The position numbers and the translations under genes were made by a program. 64,000 nt of DNA from DASRAU01 sp035638075 (GTDB lineage: Bacteria > Acidobacteriota > Polarisedimenticolia > Gp22-AA2): NCBI GenBank assembly GCA_035638075.1, contig DASRAU010000024.1, positions 124,001 through 188,000 of the forward strand, read 5' to 3'. This document shows, in pieces, positions 60,712 through 64,000 of the stretch; positions within the stretch are counted from its first letter, which is position 1; each line of letters starts with the position of its first letter. The notes below the pieces were generated by a model. The model saw only the letters and a list, made by a program, of their open reading frames with translations, was not told where the DNA came from and did no database searches.

Positions 60712-62264
60712 GCGACGCTTCCCCCAAGGCCACCGACGCGCCCGGCCAGGCCGGCGACGGCTCCGACGGAGCCGATCCGATGCCCGAGCGCATCGGGCCC
60801 TACCGGGTCCTCGACCTGCTCGGCGCCGGAGGCATGGGCCGGGTCCACCGCGCCCTCGACGAGGCGCTCGACCGCGAAGTCGCCCTGAAGACACTGCTGC
60901 CGGCCCTCGCCGCCGACCGCGAGTTCGTCGCCCGCTTCACCCGCGAGGCGCGCTCCGCCGCGTCGCTGAACCATCCGAACATCACGCAGATCTACGCCAC
61001 GGGACAGGAGGGGGCGATCCCGTGGTTCTCGATGGAGCTCATCCGCGGCCAGTCGCTCGAGACGCTGGCGCGCGACCACGGGGCGATCGAGCCGTACGAA
61101 GCCGCCTCCTACATCCGCCAGGCGGCGATGGGGCTGCGGCACGCGGCGCAGAAAGGGCTCATCCACCGCGACATCAAGCCCTCGAACCTGATGCTGACGA
61201 CCGACGGTGTCGTGAAGATCACCGACTTCGGCCTGGCCAAGGCGGCCCAGGCCGACACGCGGCTGACCGCCACCGGCGAAGTGCTCGGCTCGCCCGGGTA
61301 CATCTCGCCCGAGCAGGCGCAGGGGCACGAGATCGATCTGCGCAGCGACATCTACTCGCTCGGGGCGTCGTTCTACCACCTGGTGACCGGCCGCCTGCCG
61401 TTCCAGGCGCCGACGGCGGTGGCGATGATCCTCAAGCACATGAACGAGCCGCTCAAGTCGCCGCGCGCCATCAACGCCGACATTCCCTTCCCGATCGCCT
61501 CGATCGTGCAGAAGATGATGGCGAAGCGGCCCGGGGAGCGCTTCCAGGACTACGATGCGCTGCTGCGCGACCTCGACCGCGCCCTGTCGGAGACGCGCGC
61601 CATGCCGGCGCGCGCCGCCGCCGGAGCCGTCGCCCGCGAGGCCGCTGCCCCGGCCCGCCGGCGCGCCCCGGCCGCGACGCCTGCGGAGACCTACGACGTC
61701 CGCACCGGGATGATCGGCGCCCCGGCGCCGGCGCGAACCCCTGCGGCCGAAAGGAGCCCCGCCACCCTCCCGGAGAAGAGCGCGCTGTCGATCCTGCCCA
61801 TCGCGATGCTTTTCGCCGTCGCCGCCCTCGTCGGCGCGGGAGCCTGGCGCAAGCTCACCGAGGCTCCGCCCGTGGAGCCCGCGGCCACGGCGCCGACGAT
61901 CGAGAGCGAAGGCAGCTTCACCACCCGGCCGCACGCGGCGTCGCTCGGTGGCGACCGGGAAGCGGGGCTCGCTTCCCACGGCTCGCGCGCCAGCCTCGTC
62001 TTCCTGTCGAACGATCACGACACGCTGCCGAACGGCGGCGGGCTCAAGGTCACCGGGCGGGTGCAGAACTCGGGGATGGGCGAGGCGAAGTTGAGCCGCG
62101 TCCGGGTGCGGGTGCTGCTCGACAACGGCTCCGTCGGGGCCCAGGCCGAGACGCCGCTGGTGCCCGCGACGCTTGCGCCGGGCCAGGTCGCCGCCTTCGA
62201 GGTCCATCTGGATTACGACGGGCCGGTCGGCACGATCCGCGCCGAGCTGATGTGGAACGAATGA
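60708..62264 (+). CDS. Membrane-anchored Ser/Thr protein kinase
   Basis: A 518-residue Hanks-type kinase. Gly-rich loop LLGAGGMGRVHRALD, catalytic Lys in VALKTLLP, catalytic loop LIHRDIKPSNLMLT, DFG in ITDFGLAKAAQ, activation segment SPGYISPEQAQG. The kinase domain ends near residue 300; an Ala/Pro linker, one membrane span (ILPIAMLFAVAALVGAGAW) and a periplasmic FxLYD-like beta domain (LKVTGRVQNSGMGEAKLSRV) follow. All catalytic residues are present. It may act with the PP2C phosphatase at 8013 and the DUF4388 proteins encoded upstream. Confidence 0.93.
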   Translation: MSDASPKATDAPGQAGDGSDGADPMPERIGPYRVLDLLGAGGMGRVHRALDEALDREVALKTLLPALAADREFVARFTREARSAASLNHPNITQIYATGQEGAIPWFSMELIRGQSLETLARDHGAIEPYEAASYIRQAAMGLRHAAQKGLIHRDIKPSNLMLTTDGVVKITDFGLAKAAQADTRLTATGEVLGSPGYISPEQAQGHEIDLRSDIYSLGASFYHLVTGRLPFQAPTAVAMILKHMNEPLKSPRAINADIPFPIASIVQKMMAKRPGERFQDYDALLRDLDRALSETRAMPARAAAGAVAREAAAPARRRAPAATPAETYDVRTGMIGAPAPARTPAAERSPATLPEKSALSILPIAMLFAVAALVGAGAWRKLTEAPPVEPAATAPTIESEGSFTTRPHAASLGGDREAGLASHGSRASLVFLSNDHDTLPNGGGLKVTGRVQNSGMGEAKLSRVRVRVLLDNGSVGAQAETPLVPATLAPGQVAAFEVHLDYDGPVGTIRAELMWNE

Positions 62265-62288
62265 GCGACGCCCCGGGCGCCGCCGGCA

Positions 62289-62317
62289 TTGACAGGGCTT
62301 CCGCCCCCCGGAATAAT
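62289..62317 (+). promoter_or_regulatory. Promoter of the APC permease gene
   Basis: TTGACA (62289-62294), a 17-base spacer and AATAAT (62312-62317) form a near-consensus promoter just after the kinase stop. Transcription would begin near 62324, downstream of the first in-frame ATG (62261), so it favours the start at 62354. Confidence 0.7.
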
Positions 62318-62353
62318 CCCGCGACCGATGCCGACCCCCGCCGGGTTCCCCCG

Positions 62354-63820
62354 ATGAAGGCCGCCGCCGCGGACATCACCACGCCCTCGGAGCCGCGCAC
62401 CGGGTTCCGGCGCGATCTCGGCCTGTTCGACGCCACCATGGTCGTGGCCGGATCGATGATCGGCTCCGGCATCTTCATCGTCTCCGCCGACATCGCCCGC
62501 ACCGTCCCCGCCCCGGGCTGGCTGCTGCTCGTCTGGATCGCGACCGGAGTCATGACGGTCTTCGCGGCGCTGGCGTCGGGGGAGCTGGCCGGGATGTTCC
62601 CGCGCGCCGGCGGCCAGTACGTCTACCTGCGCGAGGCGTTCGGGCCGCTCACCGGGTTCCTGTACGGCTGGACGCTGTTCCTGGTGATCCAGACCGGCAC
62701 CATCGCCGCGGTCGGGGTGGCCTTCGCGAAATTCGCCGGGGTCGCCATGCCCTGGGTCTCCGCCACCAACGTCCTCGTGCCCATCCACCTGGGAAGCGTG
62801 GATTTCTCCATCACGACCCAGCGCGTCGCCGGGATTGCCGTCGTGATGCTCCTGACCTGGCTCAACACCCGCGGCCTCAAGACCGCCAAGTGGACGCAGA
62901 ACCTGTTCACGACGACCAAGATCGGTGCGCTGGCGCTGCTCGCCGTCATCCCGGTGCTGGGCCTCAGGAACCCGGAGGCGATCGCCGCCAACTTCTCCGC
63001 CGGGGCGCTCTTCGGCGGCGCGCCTTTGACCGGCGCTCTGGTGATGATGTTCATGGCCGCGATGGTCGGCTCGCTGTTCTCCGCCGACGCCTGGAACAAC
63101 ATCGCCTTCGCCGGCGAGGAGGTGAAGGAGCCGCACCGCAACCTGGCGCGCAGCATGGCGTACGGCACCGCCATCGTGACGCTGCTCTATACGCTCGCGA
63201 ACGTCGCGTATCTGTGCCTGCTGCCGCTGCACGGCTCCGCCGAGGGCGCCAGCATCGTCGAGCGCGGCATCCAGCACGCCACCGAGGATCGCGTCGGCAC
63301 CGCCGCCCTGCAGAGCCTGCTGGGGCCGAGCGGCGCCTACGTGATGGCGGCCTTCGTCGTCATCTCGACGTTCGGCTGCATCAACGGGTTGATTCTCTCG
63401 GGTCCGCGCCTCTATTACGCCATGGGCCGCGACGGCTTGTTCTTCCGTCGCGCCACCGTCCTCAACCGGCACGGCGTGCCCGCCTGGGGGCTGTGGATCC
63501 AGGGTGTCTGGGCGGCGCTCCTGACGCTGTCGGGCCGCTACGGCGACCTGCTCGACTACATCATCATGGCGGCCCTGCTCTTCTACGCCGCCACGGTCGC
63601 CGGCCTGTTCGTCCTGCGGCGCACGCGCCCCGACGTCCCGCGACCCTACCGCGTCCCCGGCTACCCGTGGCTGCCGGCGCTCTACATCGCCGCCAGCACC
63701 GCCATCATGATCGACCTGCTCATCGTCAAGCCGGCCTACACCTGGCCCGGCCTGGTCATCGTGATGACCGGAATCCCGGTCTACTTCCTCTGGAAGCGCC
63801 GGGACACCCGGGCCGCCTGA
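62354..63820 (+). CDS. APC-superfamily amino acid permease
   Basis: A 488-residue, 12-span transporter. TM1 carries the unwound helix motif VVAGSMIGSGIFIVSADIAR; TM2-3 have ELAGMFPRAGGQYVYLREAF with GPLTGFLYGW; TM6 has AMVGSLFSADAWNNIAFAGE with EVKEPHRNLARS. It resembles LAT-type or basic/neutral amino acid permeases; substrate not assigned. I chose the ATG at 62354 because a promoter lies between it and the earlier in-frame ATG at 62261, and because it gives normal family length. If read through from the kinase gene, the longer form (519 residues) is possible. Confidence 0.88.
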   Translation: MKAAAADITTPSEPRTGFRRDLGLFDATMVVAGSMIGSGIFIVSADIARTVPAPGWLLLVWIATGVMTVFAALASGELAGMFPRAGGQYVYLREAFGPLTGFLYGWTLFLVIQTGTIAAVGVAFAKFAGVAMPWVSATNVLVPIHLGSVDFSITTQRVAGIAVVMLLTWLNTRGLKTAKWTQNLFTTTKIGALALLAVIPVLGLRNPEAIAANFSAGALFGGAPLTGALVMMFMAAMVGSLFSADAWNNIAFAGEEVKEPHRNLARSMAYGTAIVTLLYTLANVAYLCLLPLHGSAEGASIVERGIQHATEDRVGTAALQSLLGPSGAYVMAAFVVISTFGCINGLILSGPRLYYAMGRDGLFFRRATVLNRHGVPAWGLWIQGVWAALLTLSGRYGDLLDYIIMAALLFYAATVAGLFVLRRTRPDVPRPYRVPGYPWLPALYIAASTAIMIDLLIVKPAYTWPGLVIVMTGIPVYFLWKRRDTRAA

Positions 63821-63893
63821 GTCTCCTCGTCGCAGAAAGCGAATGGCTCTTTTCGAGCCGCGCTGGTGCAAGCGCTTGTGATGCCGCGATCAA

Positions 63894-64000
63894 CTATGTG
63901 GCGTCGTCGTGTGCGAGCGACGAGGACAGGGCGCGGTTGGCGTTGGCCTGGGCCACCAACTCCTTCGCCTTCTTCTCGAAGGTCTCGACGGCGTCGGCGC
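63894..64000 (-). CDS. C-terminal fragment of a helical protein, runs off the right edge
   Basis: The minus strand is open from the window edge to a TAG at 63896-63894. The visible 34 residues include AVETFEKKAKELVAQANANR and end LSSSLAHDDAT, an amphipathic helix and tail of the kind seen in phasin-like or other small helical proteins. Too little is present to name it. It converges on the APC permease gene across 73 bases that hold only a weak GGCTC/GAGCC stem near 63845. Confidence 0.5.
   Translation of the reverse strand, partial: ADAVETFEKKAKELVAQANANRALSSSLAHDDAT

Noticed and set aside
63840..63862. GGCTC/GAGCC hairpin as terminator of the permease gene
   Set aside because: Only five pairs and no T-run after the stem.
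1..64000. tRNA or rRNA genes, CRISPR array, prophage or integrated element
   Set aside because: No cloverleaf-type tRNA, conserved rRNA segment, regularly spaced repeat, integrase or att-like repeat was seen while reading. A covariance-model scan would be needed to exclude small RNAs fully.

Overview
The window is a very GC-rich, gene-dense stretch from a Gram-negative bacterium. Evidence for the envelope type is a HAE1-type RND efflux pump, many lipoproteins, L,D-transpeptidases and a System I (Ccm) cytochrome c maturation cluster. DUF4388 proteins beside a Ser/Thr kinase, a DnaJ-TPR protein, HEAT/TPR proteins and RodZ, plus use of selenocysteine, fit an Acidobacteriota-like or myxobacterial/deltaproteobacterial-type genome. 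No rRNA marker is present, so this placement is an inference. No gene-free gap exceeds about 300 bases, and I see no tRNA, rRNA, CRISPR array or intact insertion sequence.

Layout. 1-3637 (minus): an SGNH-fold envelope protein, then a selenocysteine formate dehydrogenase catalytic subunit with a clear bacterial SECIS hairpin, then the start of a NuoE-like subunit. 3677-8831 (plus): helical-repeat proteins, a RodZ-like protein, a TPR protein and a PP2C phosphatase. 9004-16944 (plus): an RND pump, a glycosyltransferase, a small membrane protein and an OPT transporter. 17039-17479 (plus): a Bcp-type peroxiredoxin whose peroxidatic residue is an in-frame TGA followed by a SECIS-like hairpin. 17520-21782: a MacAB/Lol-like ABC exporter. 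21899-26565: three tandem secreted HtrA-like paralogs, of which only the first keeps the catalytic triad.

26634-27787 (minus): a PerR-like regulator overlapping a 2-Cys peroxiredoxin gene, with a promoter and a palindrome upstream. 27850-32144 (minus): a heme-oxygenase-like metalloenzyme, then a YkuD-like protein, two L,D-transpeptidases and an alanine-rich lipoprotein. 32380-44358: envelope glycan genes. These are two GT39-type membrane glycosyltransferases in divergent orientation and a seven-gene overlapping run: greA, HEAT lipoprotein, xdhC, UbiA-type prenyltransferase, DUF362, sulfatase-fold, TMTC-like. 44630-50421 (plus): ccmE-F-H-I'-A-B-C-D with several non-standard motifs and no ccmG. 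51004-53448: signal peptidase I, a degenerate REP-associated transposase-like protein, and two YtxH genes and one DUF948 gene with overlapping junctions. 53486-63820: nadB, then DUF4388-SPOR, TPR-metalloprotease, DUF4388-DnaJ-TPR, Ser/Thr kinase and an APC permease. A partial minus-strand gene enters at 63894.

How it works together. Much of the window serves the envelope: efflux, peptidoglycan cross-linking, glycan transfer, periplasmic proteolysis, signal peptidase and lipoprotein or ABC export. Redox functions are formate oxidation, c-type cytochrome assembly, two different peroxiredoxins and PerR. Signalling is by a Ser/Thr kinase and a PP2C phosphatase. Two selenoproteins imply selA, selB, selC and selD elsewhere in the genome. 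Several starts sit 6-9 bases after a TAnnnT -10 element, suggesting that leaderless transcripts are used.
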